DNA of 64,000 nucleotides. It comes from Lutibacter sp. A80. GTDB lineage: Bacteria; Bacteroidota; Bacteroidia; Flavobacteriales; Flavobacteriaceae. The notes below the pieces were generated by a model. The model ran no database searches and had not been told where the DNA came from. It was given only the letters and a program-made list of their open reading frames with translations. The stretch's first letter is position 1. The number at the start of each line of letters is the position of its first letter. The stretch spans positions 2,276,501 through 2,340,500 of the forward strand of contig NZ_CP092480.1 of the NCBI RefSeq assembly GCF_022429645.1, given 5' to 3'. Below are positions 52,001 through 60,020 of this stretch, one piece after another. The translations under genes were made by a program, and so were the position numbers.

Positions 52001-52515
52001 TGTCTAGTTCTCCACTCTTCTTTAATAACACCTCTTTCCGCATCAATTTCTTCCTCAGTTAATAGTAAATAGTTAGACCAATCGTTTAAAATTAACAATG
52101 CTGTATCTACTAAACCATCTTTAGTAGGTATGTTATCTAAATTATAAACAGTTTCATCAAAAGATGTATATGCATTAATATCTTTTCCAAATACAGCTCC
52201 GTGTTTTTGCAACGTATTTAAAATACCTTTTCCTTCAAAGTTTTTGGTACCATTAAATGCCATATGCTCTAAAAAGTGAGCCAAACCTTGTTGGTGATCA
52301 TTTTCTAAAACAGAACCAACATTTTGAATTATATAATAACTAGCAACATTTTTTGTTACATCTGTACTATATATGTAATAGGTCATTCCATTTTCCAGTA
52401 CACCTTTTTTAATTTTTTTGTTTACAGGCAATGGAGCTTCTAAATTAACTTCTTGCGCAAAAGTGGTAAAACTTAAAAAAAATGCGAAAAAGCTTAAATA
52501 ATAAAATTTTCTCAT
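49033..52515 (-). CDS. M16 family zinc protease, two-domain, with C-terminal extra domain
   Basis: 1,160 residues. Signal peptide (KFYYLSFFAFFLSFTTFAQ). First M16 domain (about 25-250) with the inverted zinc motif HFLEH (about 81-85) and second Glu in RGVIKEEWR; the second M16 domain (about 520-930) lacks HxxEH, as usual in pitrilysin-type clamshell enzymes. A C-terminal part (about 975-1160; IEAYFNAIGGVDKIKAIES, DGKDAYVI, YFDVETGLKVKE) resembles the outer-membrane lipoprotein carrier/sorting fold. Peptide substrate unknown; periplasmic peptide degradation is plausible. Divergent from rplU across a 574-bp gap. Confidence 0.92.
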   Translation of the reverse strand: MRKFYYLSFFAFFLSFTTFAQEVNLEAPLPVNKKIKKGVLENGMTYYIYSTDVTKNVASYYIIQNVGSVLENDHQQGLAHFLEHMAFNGTKNFEGKGILNTLQKHGAVFGKDINAYTSFDETVYNLDNIPTKDGLVDTALLILNDWSNYLLLTEEEIDAERGVIKEEWRTRQNGQMRVLQQTLPVMFGNSKYSNRLPIGLMDIVENFEYKALRDFYHDWYRTDLQAIAVVGDIDVDEIEQKIIKQFSSIPAVENPKERFLVQIPDHKEMLYTMAMDDEVTTSNIAFSINHPRSLADQTVKDLKESLINSLMVSMLSARISEKTQNPDASFMAARFNFGNFVRSKKQLSLTVYPKPNQQQDAFKEALTELNRAVKFGFTEAEMSRKIAEIKNSYETQIAKINDFSHKRIIRTIQQNYLENETMTDIVEEYEIAKNIFDQLNIEEVNNTLKKLYTKENRAIIVTGVKGNNNLTEEQAVAIINEVENDNSITAYEDSFSGKTLISDVTIKEGTIVSEDYNKEIEATTFTLSNGIKVHYKFADKNENDVRLNATSYGGMSLLEDAELASASLTTGVAQFSGLGDFSRTDLPKVLAGKTASTSVSINSLSESVSGSSSTKDVETMLQMVYLRFEKPRFDEDAYTVLMENVKNYLIRKSENITEKMNDSLITTLYGKNHPTQRIFNQELVDEMSFEKAKAIYLERFNNAADFEFFIVGDVEKENLEPLLEKYIASIETTKEMEMWKDNSTNWVSDTIDKDILLKMEDPKSSVRISYKNDMKYTLKNNMIAKALGDILQLRYTETLREEEGGTYGASARSSLSKRPVNQATLSVNFDCNPDKVDKLVDIVHNEIEKIANGEIQQLDLDKTLTNYKKEREEQKDYNNYDMSLLINFYRENYNIDAPENFDEIVNDITVKDIQNYTKKLLKNAKTYEVVFRPTEESILKAAAASKAASEKSASIADGVSKKSVIEAYFNAIGGVDKIKAIESTLVTYEAEAMGNVISSTEKRTATKYANETSMGGNVMQKIVMSKDGVTMNKQPLPENMASEMTNVLGTFLEMGLLNNESSKLAGIESLDGKDAYVISTKGEIVSTDIYFDVETGLKVKEVQTVSMGGQTQKSEATYSDYKEFNGVKFAGTKIGSLGPQKVEFKLTDAKVNEGVSEEDF

Positions 52516-52597
52516 TAGTATTGAATTATATTGATTATTAAGGTTAAATTATACATACTTGTCGTACGTAATTTCTTATTGTTACAGTTTTATAATA

Positions 52598-52737
52598 AAA
52601 ACTGTTTTAAAAATAATTCAGTTTACAATTAGCCCATATCATTTCAATTGAAATAAATTTGCAAACCACATTAAAGCTTTTATAAATACATTAAAACTAG
52701 TTAATTTAACAAGCTCTATTATTTTTAAAACAGTTTT
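52598..52737. repeat. 20-bp inverted repeats 100 bp apart
   Basis: Arms at 52598-52617 and 52718-52737 are perfect complements. The left arm can also pair with ACAGTTTT at 52584-52591, so two mutually exclusive hairpins are possible. No transposase; may be a small inverted-repeat element or a structured RNA. Confidence 0.55.
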
Positions 52738-53000
52738 AGTGAAAATGAATTCAAATTTAAAATTATTTTATTTGTTTCACCTTTATTTCTAATAAATTAA
52801 CTAAACATTAATACAAATTCTAACCAGTTTTTACTGTTTAATGTTATACTGTTTCACTCAACACCTTGTTACTTACTGATTATAAAGCATAAAGGTGAAA
52901 AATTCGCTTATACAGACAAGTTTTAACCAAAAAACATTTAAAAACTAAAATATAAATTTATAAAACACTAACAATGAGCGCTTTCTTATAACAAATTTGT

Positions 53001-53031
53001 TTTGTTGAATAAGAAAAAAGCCATATATTTG
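53001..53031 (+). promoter_or_regulatory. rplU promoter
   Basis: TTTG (53001-53004), exactly 19 nt, TATATTTG (53024-53031): a perfect Bacteroidota vegetative promoter. The transcript would begin near 53037 with a leader of about 50 nt in which GCCTT and AAGGC (53037-53053) can pair, or AATTG and CAATT (53042-53057) can pair instead. Confidence 0.85.
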
Positions 53032-53089
53032 CACCCGCCTTAATTGAAAAGGCAATTATTTATTAATAAAGCGAATAAAAACAATACGT

Positions 53090-53716
53090 ATGTATGCAAT
53101 TGTAGAAATAGCAGGGCAGCAGTTTAAAGTTGCGAAAGACCAAAAGGTTTACGTACATCGTTTACAAGAAGAAGAAGGAAACAAAGTTTCTTTTGATAAA
53201 GTTCTTCTTTTAGACAACGATGGTGCAGTAACAGTTGGCGCCCCAGCTATCCAAGGAGCCGAAGTAACGGCCAAAATTTTAAGTCACTTACAAGGTGATA
53301 AAGTAATCGTTTTCAAAAAGAAACGTAGAAAAGGTTTTAGAAAAAAGAATGGTCACCGCCAAGCTTTAACTGAAATTCAAATTGAAAGTATTGCTGCAAG
53401 CGGTGCTAAAAAAGCAGCTCCAAAAGCTGAAAAAGCAAAAGCTCCAGCAAAAAAAGCATCAACTAAAAAAGGTGATGATTTAAAGAAAATTGAAGGTATT
53501 GGACCTAAAATTGCTGACACTTTAGCAGCAGCAGGTATTACTACTTTTGCTGAATTAGCTAAATCTGAACCAGCAAAAATTGCTGAAATTATTGCTGATG
53601 TACGTGGTAACCACGTAACAGATACTTGGCCAACTCAAGCTCAATTAGCTACTGATGGTAAGTGGGATGAATTGAAAGAATTACAAGATAGATTAGACGG
53701 AGGCGTTGAAAAATAA
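53090..53716 (+). CDS. rplU: 50S ribosomal protein L21 with C-terminal helix-hairpin-helix extension
   Basis: 208 residues, twice the usual 103. Residues 1-100 are L21 ([20 protein letters not shown]-like [15 protein letters not shown]). After a Lys/Ala linker (about 105-130) comes [33 protein letters not shown], a helix-hairpin-helix/Rad51-like fold seen at the end of L21 in Flavobacteriia. Role of the extension unknown; it might contact rRNA or DNA. Followed by rpmA after 34 nt. Confidence 0.97.
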   Translation: MYAIVEIAGQQFKVAKDQKVYVHRLQEEEGNKVSFDKVLLLDNDGAVTVGAPAIQGAEVTAKILSHLQGDKVIVFKKKRRKGFRKKNGHRQALTEIQIESIAASGAKKAAPKAEKAKAPAKKASTKKGDDLKKIEGIGPKIADTLAAAGITTFAELAKSEPAKIAEIIADVRGNHVTDTWPTQAQLATDGKWDELKELQDRLDGGVEK

Positions 53717-53750
53717 ATCTGTAACGTTTAACTTATAAAAACTTAGTAAA

Positions 53751-54011
53751 ATGGCACATAAAAAAGGAGTAGGTAGTTCGAAGAATGGTAGAGAATCAGA
53801 ATCGAAACGACTAGGAGTAAAAATATTTGGTGGACAAGCTGCTATTGCAGGTAACATTATTATCCGTCAAAGAGGAACTCAACACCACCCTGGTGATAAC
53901 GTATATATGGGAAAAGACCATACTTTACACGCAAAAGTGGACGGTTTGGTAAAATTCCAAAAGAAAAGAAACAACAGATCGTATGTTTCTATTGAGCCTT
54001 TTGAAGCTTAA
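53751..54011 (+). CDS. rpmA: 50S ribosomal protein L27
   Basis: 86 residues: [61 protein letters not shown] is the standard L27 sequence. Its N-terminal arm reaches the peptidyl-transferase centre. No N-terminal cleavable extension as in Firmicutes. Operon with rplU and a strong terminator behind. Confidence 0.98.
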   Translation: MAHKKGVGSSKNGRESESKRLGVKIFGGQAAIAGNIIIRQRGTQHHPGDNVYMGKDHTLHAKVDGLVKFQKKRNNRSYVSIEPFEA

Positions 54012-54034
54012 GAAACAATTTTCTTTAAATTTTC

Positions 54035-54073
54035 AAAAACTCCTAAACTAGTAAATAGTTTGGGAGTTTTTTT
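54035..54073 (+). terminator. rplU-rpmA terminator
   Basis: AAAAACTCCTAAACTA (54035-54050) pairs with TAGTTTGGGAGTTTTT (54056-54071), one G-T pair, short loop, T-run follows. Confidence 0.9.
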
Positions 54074-54357
54074 ATGTGCTTATTTTGTTGATTCGTTTTT
54101 TTTTTTTTTACATTTATGCTTGAAAAGGATTAATAATCTATTTTTTTAATAAGACACTTTATGTTTAACCTTAAAAAAATTGCTAATGAACTAAATCTAC
54201 CTTTAAAATAAGAGGAGTCATAAGTGTTTATAATTCATATACAGTTGTTACAAGGATAACAAGCCTCGTAGTCTCACAAAACAAAATCTTTATCATATAT
54301 AATAATATAATCTATAAGGTATTATATATGATTATTAATCCAAAAAAATAATTAAAA
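54074..54357. other. Intergenic region with a 13-bp inverted repeat
   Basis: No defensible gene; ATG at 54161 opens only 16 codons. ATCATATATAATA (54292-54304) and TATTATATATGAT (54320-54332) are perfect 13-base arms, 15 bases apart, ending 25 nt before the small peptide frame. No TAnnTTTG -7 box is clear. Confidence 0.55.
54292..54332. promoter_or_regulatory. Inverted repeat upstream of the small secreted peptide
   Basis: Perfect 13-base arms with a 15-base spacer, A+T only apart from one C and one G; candidate operator or mRNA leader hairpin of the peptide-GLPGLI-receptor locus. Confidence 0.45.
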
Positions 54358-54582
54358 ATAAAAAAAACAAATATATTATTTACGTTATTTTTCTTAGCTT
54401 CTCTAATAGCAAATGCAGGTATCTCTAGAAACTGTGTACAAGAAGCCTTAGAAGCCCAAGATTTCTTCGAAGGAGCTGGTATGACAATGGAAGTAGCTAA
54501 TATGCATGCTAATAGAGCTTATGATGCTTGTGAAGCAGGTGGCAGCTATAATTATACATTACAATATTCAAATGGACAATAA
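54358..54582 (+). CDS. Small secreted Cys-containing peptide without a standard start codon
   Basis: Open frame of 74 codons after an in-frame stop at 54349. Translated from ATA at 54358 it gives a textbook signal peptide, (M)KKTNILFTLFFLASLIANA, then a mature part of about 54 residues with two Cys (RNCVQEALEAQ and YDACEAGGSYNY). No ATG, GTG or TTG occurs before 54481, which would delete the signal. So either ATA is used as a start, or an original ATG mutated and the gene is silent, or there is a sequencing error. Small two-Cys exported proteins of this look occur upstream of GLPGLI/TonB-receptor genes in flavobacteria (recalled, unverified). A strong hairpin follows the stop. Confidence 0.6.
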   Translation: MKKTNILFTLFFLASLIANAGISRNCVQEALEAQDFFEGAGMTMEVANMHANRAYDACEAGGSYNYTLQYSNGQ

Positions 54583-54588
54583 TAATGA

Positions 54589-54625
54589 GGAAGGTTATTA
54601 ATTAACTGACTTTTAATAACCTTCC
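54589..54625 (+). terminator. Hairpin between the small peptide and the GLPGLI gene
   Basis: GGAAGGTTATTAA (54589-54601) and TTAATAACCTTCC (54613-54625), perfect 13-bp stem, 11-base loop, no long T-run. Likely a partial terminator or 3' stabiliser, leaving more peptide mRNA than downstream mRNA. Confidence 0.7.
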
Positions 54626-54644
54626 ATTATTTAAGAATTAAATT

Positions 54645-55385
54645 ATGAAAAAAATATCACTTCTTACGTTTTTAATATTATTGTATAATATTTCTTTTTC
54701 TCAAGGTATTAAAGGAAAGGCTATTTATAGCCTTTCCTTTAGTGAATCTTATATGCAAAATATGAAAGAATCAAAAAGCAACTATGTAAAAAACCTTGCT
54801 AAGCAAATGGCACAAAACATTGCTAAAATTGAAGTTGAATTAAAGTTTTTAAATGAAGAATCTATTTTTAAGGGTATTGAAAATATAGATATATCTGATA
54901 TTGAATATGAATCAATTATGGGAATGATTTTTTCAAATGGGGTTAAGTATACAAATTTAGAAACTAAAGAAACTTTATGGCAAAAAGAGGCATATGGTCA
55001 AAAGGTATTGCTAAAAAGTAGCTTGGATTCTCTAAAATGGGTGCTTGTGAATGAAACAAAACAAATAGGTGAATTCTTTTGCCATAAAGCAACCACTACT
55101 AGAACGGTTATTAACTCTAAAGGAACTTTTCATCATCTTATTGTAGCTTGGTATTGCCCTGAATTACCTATTAGATTTGGACCAGCTGGATATGGAAATT
55201 TACCAGGATTAATTATTAAGCTAACTGAACAAACTGCTATATTTAATTTAAGAGAATTAGTTTTAAATTCAAAAGAAAAAATTGTAATTAAAAAACCAAG
55301 CAAGGGAGAGTTAATGACAGAGAAAGAGCTATTAAATATAGGTTTTGACAGAACAAATAAGTTTAAAAAGTCTTTAAGAAACTAA
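54645..55385 (+). CDS. GLPGLI family protein
   Basis: 246 residues. Signal peptide (KKISLLTFLILLYNISFSQ). The family motif appears as GYGNLPGLIIKL near residue 185, preceded by WYCPELPIRFGP. Beta-rich periplasmic or surface protein; members are abundant in flavobacteria and often sit beside TonB-dependent receptor-like barrels, as here. No known enzyme activity. Stop and the next start are 10 nt apart, so they share an mRNA. Confidence 0.92.
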   Translation: MKKISLLTFLILLYNISFSQGIKGKAIYSLSFSESYMQNMKESKSNYVKNLAKQMAQNIAKIEVELKFLNEESIFKGIENIDISDIEYESIMGMIFSNGVKYTNLETKETLWQKEAYGQKVLLKSSLDSLKWVLVNETKQIGEFFCHKATTTRTVINSKGTFHHLIVAWYCPELPIRFGPAGYGNLPGLIIKLTEQTAIFNLRELVLNSKEKIVIKKPSKGELMTEKELLNIGFDRTNKFKKSLRN

Positions 55386-55395
55386 TTTTTACTTT

Positions 55396-58059
55396 ATGAA
55401 AAAAGTTTTGCTTTTTCTACTATTTACTCAATTTGTTACAGCACAAGAAATTATAATTAAAGGAGTAGTAACAGATTCAATTGCACCATTAGCTTATGCT
55501 AGCATAATAGCAAAACCACTTATAAATAGTATTAATATGTCTTTTGCAATAAGCGACGAAAAGGGCAAATTTAAGTTAACTTTAATTAAAAATATAGATT
55601 ATGTTATTACAGCTAGTTACTTAGGTTATAAATCTCAAAGTATAGAATTAAATTCAAATGACACTAAGGTTTTAAGTTTTATTTTAAGTGAAACTGAACA
55701 AAAACTAAATGAAATTGTAATTGTACAAGAAGTACCAATTGAAGTAAAAGAAGACACAATAACTTACAATGTAAAAAAATTTATAACAGGTAAAGAACGA
55801 AAGTTAAAAAATATTTTAAAAAAACTTCCAGGAATTGAAATTGACAAAAACGGAGGTGTTATTGTGAACGGAAAAAAAGTTAGTAAAGTACTTGTAGAGA
55901 ATAAGAAGTTTTTTGGAGGAAGTAGTACAAAGTTAGCAATAGAAAATATACCAGCAAATGTAATAAATAAAATTGAAATTATTGATAATTATAATGATAT
56001 TGCATTTTTAAAAGGAGTTGTTGAAAGTAATGAATTAGCAATGAATGTAAAATTAAAAGAAGACAAAAAAAAGTTTGTATTTGGTGATGTAGATGCTGGA
56101 AAAGGAAGTGAAAACCACTATTTAACTCATGCTGGTTTGTTTTATTACAGTCCAAAAACCAATATAAACTTTATAGGGGACATTAATAATATTGGAAAAA
56201 AGTTTTTTAGTTTTAGAGATTATTTAAGTTTTGAGAATGCTTCATCAAAAGTATTAAGAGATGAAAGTTCCATATATAATACATCAAGCAGTAATTTTTC
56301 AACATTTTTAAATAATCAAAAGGCATTTAAAAATGATAACAAGTTTTCAGCATTTAATTTTGTAAAGAGTATTTCAAAAAAAATTGATTTTTTAGGTTAT
56401 GCTATTTTTTCAAATTCAAAAATACAAGACAAAATTGATAATTTTAATAAATACTTTTATGATAAAAATGTATTTAATGAATCTATAATAAAAAATAAAC
56501 ATCTAAATAATAGTCTAGGAATATTAAAATTTTCAGTTGATTATAGAGTAAATAATTTAGAACAAATTTATATTAATTCACAGTATAAATATTCCAAAAA
56601 TAAAAGTGATGCTATACTATTATCTATTGTTAATTCCAAAACTCAAAATGTAGAAACCAAAATTAGGGAAGATATTAACTCTATGAATCATGATATTGAA
56701 TGGCATAAAAAGATAAATAAAAATAATACTTTTTCTTTTGGTTTTAATTATGATTATAATAAAAGTACACCAAAAACTCAATGGATTACTAATAAATCAA
56801 TTTTTCAACAATTGATTCCGTTATTTGAAGCTGATATTTATAATATTTTTCAAGATAAAATATCTGTTAACAATAAATATACATCTGTTATAAAGCACTA
56901 TTTATTACTGTCTAAAAGAAGTCAATTAACAACAACTTTTGGAAATAAATATATAAGTGAAAAATTTAAAGCTGATGAATATCAGGAAATAGATGGTATT
57001 ATTAACAGTTTTAATTTAGCAGGATTTGGTAATGTTATTTTTTTTAGTTTAAATGATTTTTACACAGGTTTACAATTCAAGTATAAAAAAGGAGGTATTC
57101 TAGCAAAACTTGAGGTTTATTCACATTTTTATGATTTAAGACTTAACCAAGAGATAAAACAAAAAGACAATAATGTAGTACTTTCTTCAAACTTATTGTT
57201 GAAATATTCTTTTAACAAATCAGAACATTTAAATTTAAAATATCAAAAACATAACATATTCTTAAATTCAACAAAATATGCTAATAATTTTAGCTTATTA
57301 AGCTATAATACTGTTTTTAAAGGCAATCCAGATTTGTTAGATAATTCTATTTATCATACTGCTCGTATATGGTATACAAAATTTAGTTTATATAACAATA
57401 TTATAATGAATGGAAGTATTAGTTATAATAAGAAAGTAAATAATATAAAAAATGAAATTCAGTCTTCTGGTATTGAAAGTTATTTAATGCCTATAGTGAT
57501 AAACACTCCGGAAGAAAGCTGGAATACTTCAATTGATATATACAAAATTATTAAAAAGATAAAAATTAGATCAAAAGGTTATATCAATGTTTCAAATTAT
57601 CAACAAAAAATTAATGATGCTCTTGTGAAAAATGAGAATATTTCAAAACGATTAGATATTAGTGTTAGTACAATTTTTGATAATTATCCTAATATAGAAA
57701 TTGGAATAAAAAAATCTATAAATAACTTTAGCATAAATAAAGAAAAAAACTCTTTCCACACTAATAATCTTTATTTTGACTTTGATTATAATTTTTTGAA
57801 AGGGTTTGTTTTTAAAACTGATTATTCAAAAAATATTTATAAAAGTAAAAATAAGGAATTTGAAAACACTAGTGAAGAAGCTAATATTTCATTATTTTAT
57901 AATAAAGAAGATAGCCCGTTAGGTTTTGAAATTAAAATTTCAAATTTATTTAATGCAAAATATCAATCTAATACTTTCTTTTCTGATTTTTTAATATCTG
58001 AGTCTAGAGCATATCTATTACCTAAGATTTATATGTTTACGCTTTCTTATAAAATTTAA
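55396..58059 (+). CDS. TonB-dependent receptor-like outer membrane beta-barrel with carboxypeptidase-regulatory domain
   Basis: 887 residues. Signal peptide (KKVLLFLLFTQFVTA), an N-terminal carboxypeptidase-regulatory-like domain (about 20-110; IIIKGVVTDSIAPLAYASIIAK), then a plug-like domain (about 115-225; VKKFITGKERKLKNILKKLPGIEIDKNGGVIVNGKKV), then a long beta-barrel ending in PKIYMFTLSYKI. No clear TonB box. This arrangement is typical of the receptor paired with GLPGLI. A role in import or in export of peptide is possible; ligand unknown. Confidence 0.88.
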   Translation: MKKVLLFLLFTQFVTAQEIIIKGVVTDSIAPLAYASIIAKPLINSINMSFAISDEKGKFKLTLIKNIDYVITASYLGYKSQSIELNSNDTKVLSFILSETEQKLNEIVIVQEVPIEVKEDTITYNVKKFITGKERKLKNILKKLPGIEIDKNGGVIVNGKKVSKVLVENKKFFGGSSTKLAIENIPANVINKIEIIDNYNDIAFLKGVVESNELAMNVKLKEDKKKFVFGDVDAGKGSENHYLTHAGLFYYSPKTNINFIGDINNIGKKFFSFRDYLSFENASSKVLRDESSIYNTSSSNFSTFLNNQKAFKNDNKFSAFNFVKSISKKIDFLGYAIFSNSKIQDKIDNFNKYFYDKNVFNESIIKNKHLNNSLGILKFSVDYRVNNLEQIYINSQYKYSKNKSDAILLSIVNSKTQNVETKIREDINSMNHDIEWHKKINKNNTFSFGFNYDYNKSTPKTQWITNKSIFQQLIPLFEADIYNIFQDKISVNNKYTSVIKHYLLLSKRSQLTTTFGNKYISEKFKADEYQEIDGIINSFNLAGFGNVIFFSLNDFYTGLQFKYKKGGILAKLEVYSHFYDLRLNQEIKQKDNNVVLSSNLLLKYSFNKSEHLNLKYQKHNIFLNSTKYANNFSLLSYNTVFKGNPDLLDNSIYHTARIWYTKFSLYNNIIMNGSISYNKKVNNIKNEIQSSGIESYLMPIVINTPEESWNTSIDIYKIIKKIKIRSKGYINVSNYQQKINDALVKNENISKRLDISVSTIFDNYPNIEIGIKKSINNFSINKEKNSFHTNNLYFDFDYNFLKGFVFKTDYSKNIYKSKNKEFENTSEEANISLFYNKEDSPLGFEIKISNLFNAKYQSNTFFSDFLISESRAYLLPKIYMFTLSYKI

Positions 58060-58080
58060 CCATAGTTTAAGACACTTTTG

Positions 58081-58088
58081 TACATTTG
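58081..58088 (+). promoter_or_regulatory. waaA promoter, -7 box
   Basis: TACATTTG matches TAnnTTTG, 7 nt before ATG at 58096. It covers the upstream TTG (58078), ruling that start out. The leader is unusually short. Confidence 0.55.
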
Positions 58089-58095
58089 TTGTCTT

Positions 58096-59328
58096 ATGCA
58101 AATTTTATACAACATACTTGTTTTTAAAGTTAGTTTGGCACTAAAAGTTATTGCGCTTTTCAATAAAAAAGTAAAACTTTTTGTTGAAGGACGTGCAAAA
58201 ACTTTTGAGAAGCTCAAAAATAATATTTCGCCTTCAGATACCGTAATTTGGATGCATTGTGCTTCATTAGGCGAATTTGAACAAGGCAGACCTATTTTAG
58301 AAAAAATAAAGGAAAAACATCCTTCAAAAAAATTGGTATTAACATTTTTTTCACCATCTGGTTACGAGATTAGAAAAAATTACAACGGAGCAGATGTAGT
58401 TTGTTATTTACCGTTAGATTCTAAAAAAAATGCTAAAATATTTTTAGACATTATACATCCAGAAACTGCCATTTTTGTAAAATATGAGTTTTGGCCAAAC
58501 CTATTAAAAGAATTAAAAACTAGAAACATTAACACCATTTTAATTTCAGGTATTTTTAGAGAAAACCAAGCTTTTTTTAAATGGTATGGCGGTTTTATGA
58601 GAGAAGCATTACAAACATTCTCATACTTTTTTGTACAAGATAAACTATCTGAAACACTATTAAAAAAAATAAATTTAAACAATGTAATTGCGTGTGGAGA
58701 TACACGTTTCGATAGAGTTTACGAAATTACAAAACAAGATAACACACTAGATTTTATTTCAGAATTCAAAAATAACAGCTACACCCTAGTGGCTGGAAGT
58801 ACTTGGAAAGATGATGAGGAGCTCTTAGTTGATTACATAAACAACAAGGCTTCAGAACAAGAAAAATTTATAATTGCACCTCATAATATCAATTCAAAAG
58901 ATATTCAAGAATTAAAAAAATCTATTTTAAAAAAGGTGGTGTTATTTTCAGAAAAAGAAGGAAAAAACCTACAAGAGTATCAAGTTTTTATTATTGATAC
59001 TATCGGTATTTTAACAAAAGTATATAGCTATGCTAACATTGCTTATGTTGGTGGAGGATATACCAAATCTGGAGTTCATAATGTATTAGAACCTGCTACT
59101 TTTGGTTTACCCATTATTATAGGTCCTAATTATAGTAAATTTATTGAAGTAAAAGAACTAGTTGCAAAAGAGGCTTGTTTTTCAATAAATAATTCTCAAA
59201 AATTATCCGTACTTTTAAACAGTTTTTTTATTGAAAAAAATAAAAGATTAGAAGCAAGTTCAAAAGCATTAGAATATGTGATAGACAAAACAGGAGCTTC
59301 AGTAAAAATTTTAAATTACTTAAAATGA
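58096..59328 (+). CDS. waaA: 3-deoxy-D-manno-octulosonic acid (Kdo) transferase
   Basis: Adds Kdo from CMP-Kdo to lipid A precursor, in the inner membrane's cytosolic face. 410 residues from ATG at 58096. An N-terminal amphipathic/hydrophobic helix (residues 1-25), then WMHCASLGEFEQGRPILEKI with the catalytic Glu, FVKYEFWPNLLKEL, ACGDTRFDRV, and the C-terminal nucleotide part YVGGGYTKSGVHNVLEPATFGLPIIIGPNY. Glycosyltransferase B fold; usual length. Its stop overlaps the Crp/Fnr gene start by 4 nt. Confidence 0.96.
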   Translation: MQILYNILVFKVSLALKVIALFNKKVKLFVEGRAKTFEKLKNNISPSDTVIWMHCASLGEFEQGRPILEKIKEKHPSKKLVLTFFSPSGYEIRKNYNGADVVCYLPLDSKKNAKIFLDIIHPETAIFVKYEFWPNLLKELKTRNINTILISGIFRENQAFFKWYGGFMREALQTFSYFFVQDKLSETLLKKINLNNVIACGDTRFDRVYEITKQDNTLDFISEFKNNSYTLVAGSTWKDDEELLVDYINNKASEQEKFIIAPHNINSKDIQELKKSILKKVVLFSEKEGKNLQEYQVFIIDTIGILTKVYSYANIAYVGGGYTKSGVHNVLEPATFGLPIIIGPNYSKFIEVKELVAKEACFSINNSQKLSVLLNSFFIEKNKRLEASSKALEYVIDKTGASVKILNYLK

Positions 59329-59960
59329 TTAGAGAAAAATTAGAAAACTATTATTCGTTTGTTTTTGAGAAAGAGTTAATAGATGAAATTGAACAGGTAG
59401 GCATCTACAAAAAATTACGAGAAAACGAATTATTAGTTGATTTAGGTGATCAAATGAAAGGTGTTCCTCTATTGTTAGATGGTGCTATAAAAATTGTACG
59501 AGAAGATAAAAAAGGCGAAGAAATATTATTGTATTTTTTAGAAAAAGGAGATACCTGTGCCAGTTCTTTTGCAAGTGCAATTTCAAACGGAAAATGCGGT
59601 ATTAGAGCTATTGCCGAAAAAGAATCTGAAATAATTTTTCTTCCTACTCAAAAACTAGATGATTGGTTGGTAAAATACAAAAGTTGGAGGAATTTTGTAA
59701 TTGATAGCTACAACATCCGTCTAAATGAAATGATGGAAACTATAGACACCTTAGCATTTATGAAAATGGATGAGCGTTTATATAAATACCTAAAAGATAA
59801 AGCTCAAATAATGCGTGAAACCACTCTAAATACAACACACCAAGATATTGCTTACGATATGCATACCTCTCGTGTAGTAATTTCTAGATTGTTAAAACAG
59901 CTAGAAAATGAAGGAAAAATAAAATTACATAGAAATAAAATTGAAATTTTAGAATTCTAA
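59325..59960 (+). CDS. Crp/Fnr family transcriptional regulator
   Basis: 211 residues: cyclic-nucleotide-binding-like beta roll (about 20-130) without the cAMP-binding arginine cluster, a long dimer helix, and a C-terminal helix-turn-helix (about 165-205; TTHQDIAYDMHTSRVVISRLLKQLENEGKI). Two Cys (KGDTCASSFAS and NGKCGIRAI) may sense redox or bind metal. It is directly in front of two YeeE/YedE genes, a frequent arrangement, suggesting it controls sulfur uptake. Confidence 0.9.
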   Translation: MIREKLENYYSFVFEKELIDEIEQVGIYKKLRENELLVDLGDQMKGVPLLLDGAIKIVREDKKGEEILLYFLEKGDTCASSFASAISNGKCGIRAIAEKESEIIFLPTQKLDDWLVKYKSWRNFVIDSYNIRLNEMMETIDTLAFMKMDERLYKYLKDKAQIMRETTLNTTHQDIAYDMHTSRVVISRLLKQLENEGKIKLHRNKIEILEF

Positions 59961-60020
59961 AACAAAACTTAAATATACCGTATAACTCTTATACTTTTAC
60001 ATTACTAACTAATTAAATTA

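Larger units (their letters stand above)
52516..53089. other. Intergenic region between M16 protease and rplU
   Basis: No convincing gene. It holds a 20-bp inverted repeat (AAAACTGTTTTAAAAATAAT at 52598-52617 and its complement at 52718-52737, 100 bases apart), a local ACAGTTTT...AAAACTGT hairpin (52584-52605), and the rplU promoter. The remainder is A+T-rich without further signals I can defend. Confidence 0.6.

Noticed and set aside
54161..54211. Short plus-strand frame MFNLKKIANELNLPLK
   Set aside because: 16 codons, no leader or core motif of any peptide family.
58078..58095. Upstream TTG start for waaA
   Set aside because: It lies in the -7 promoter box and the family begins at the ATG at 58096.
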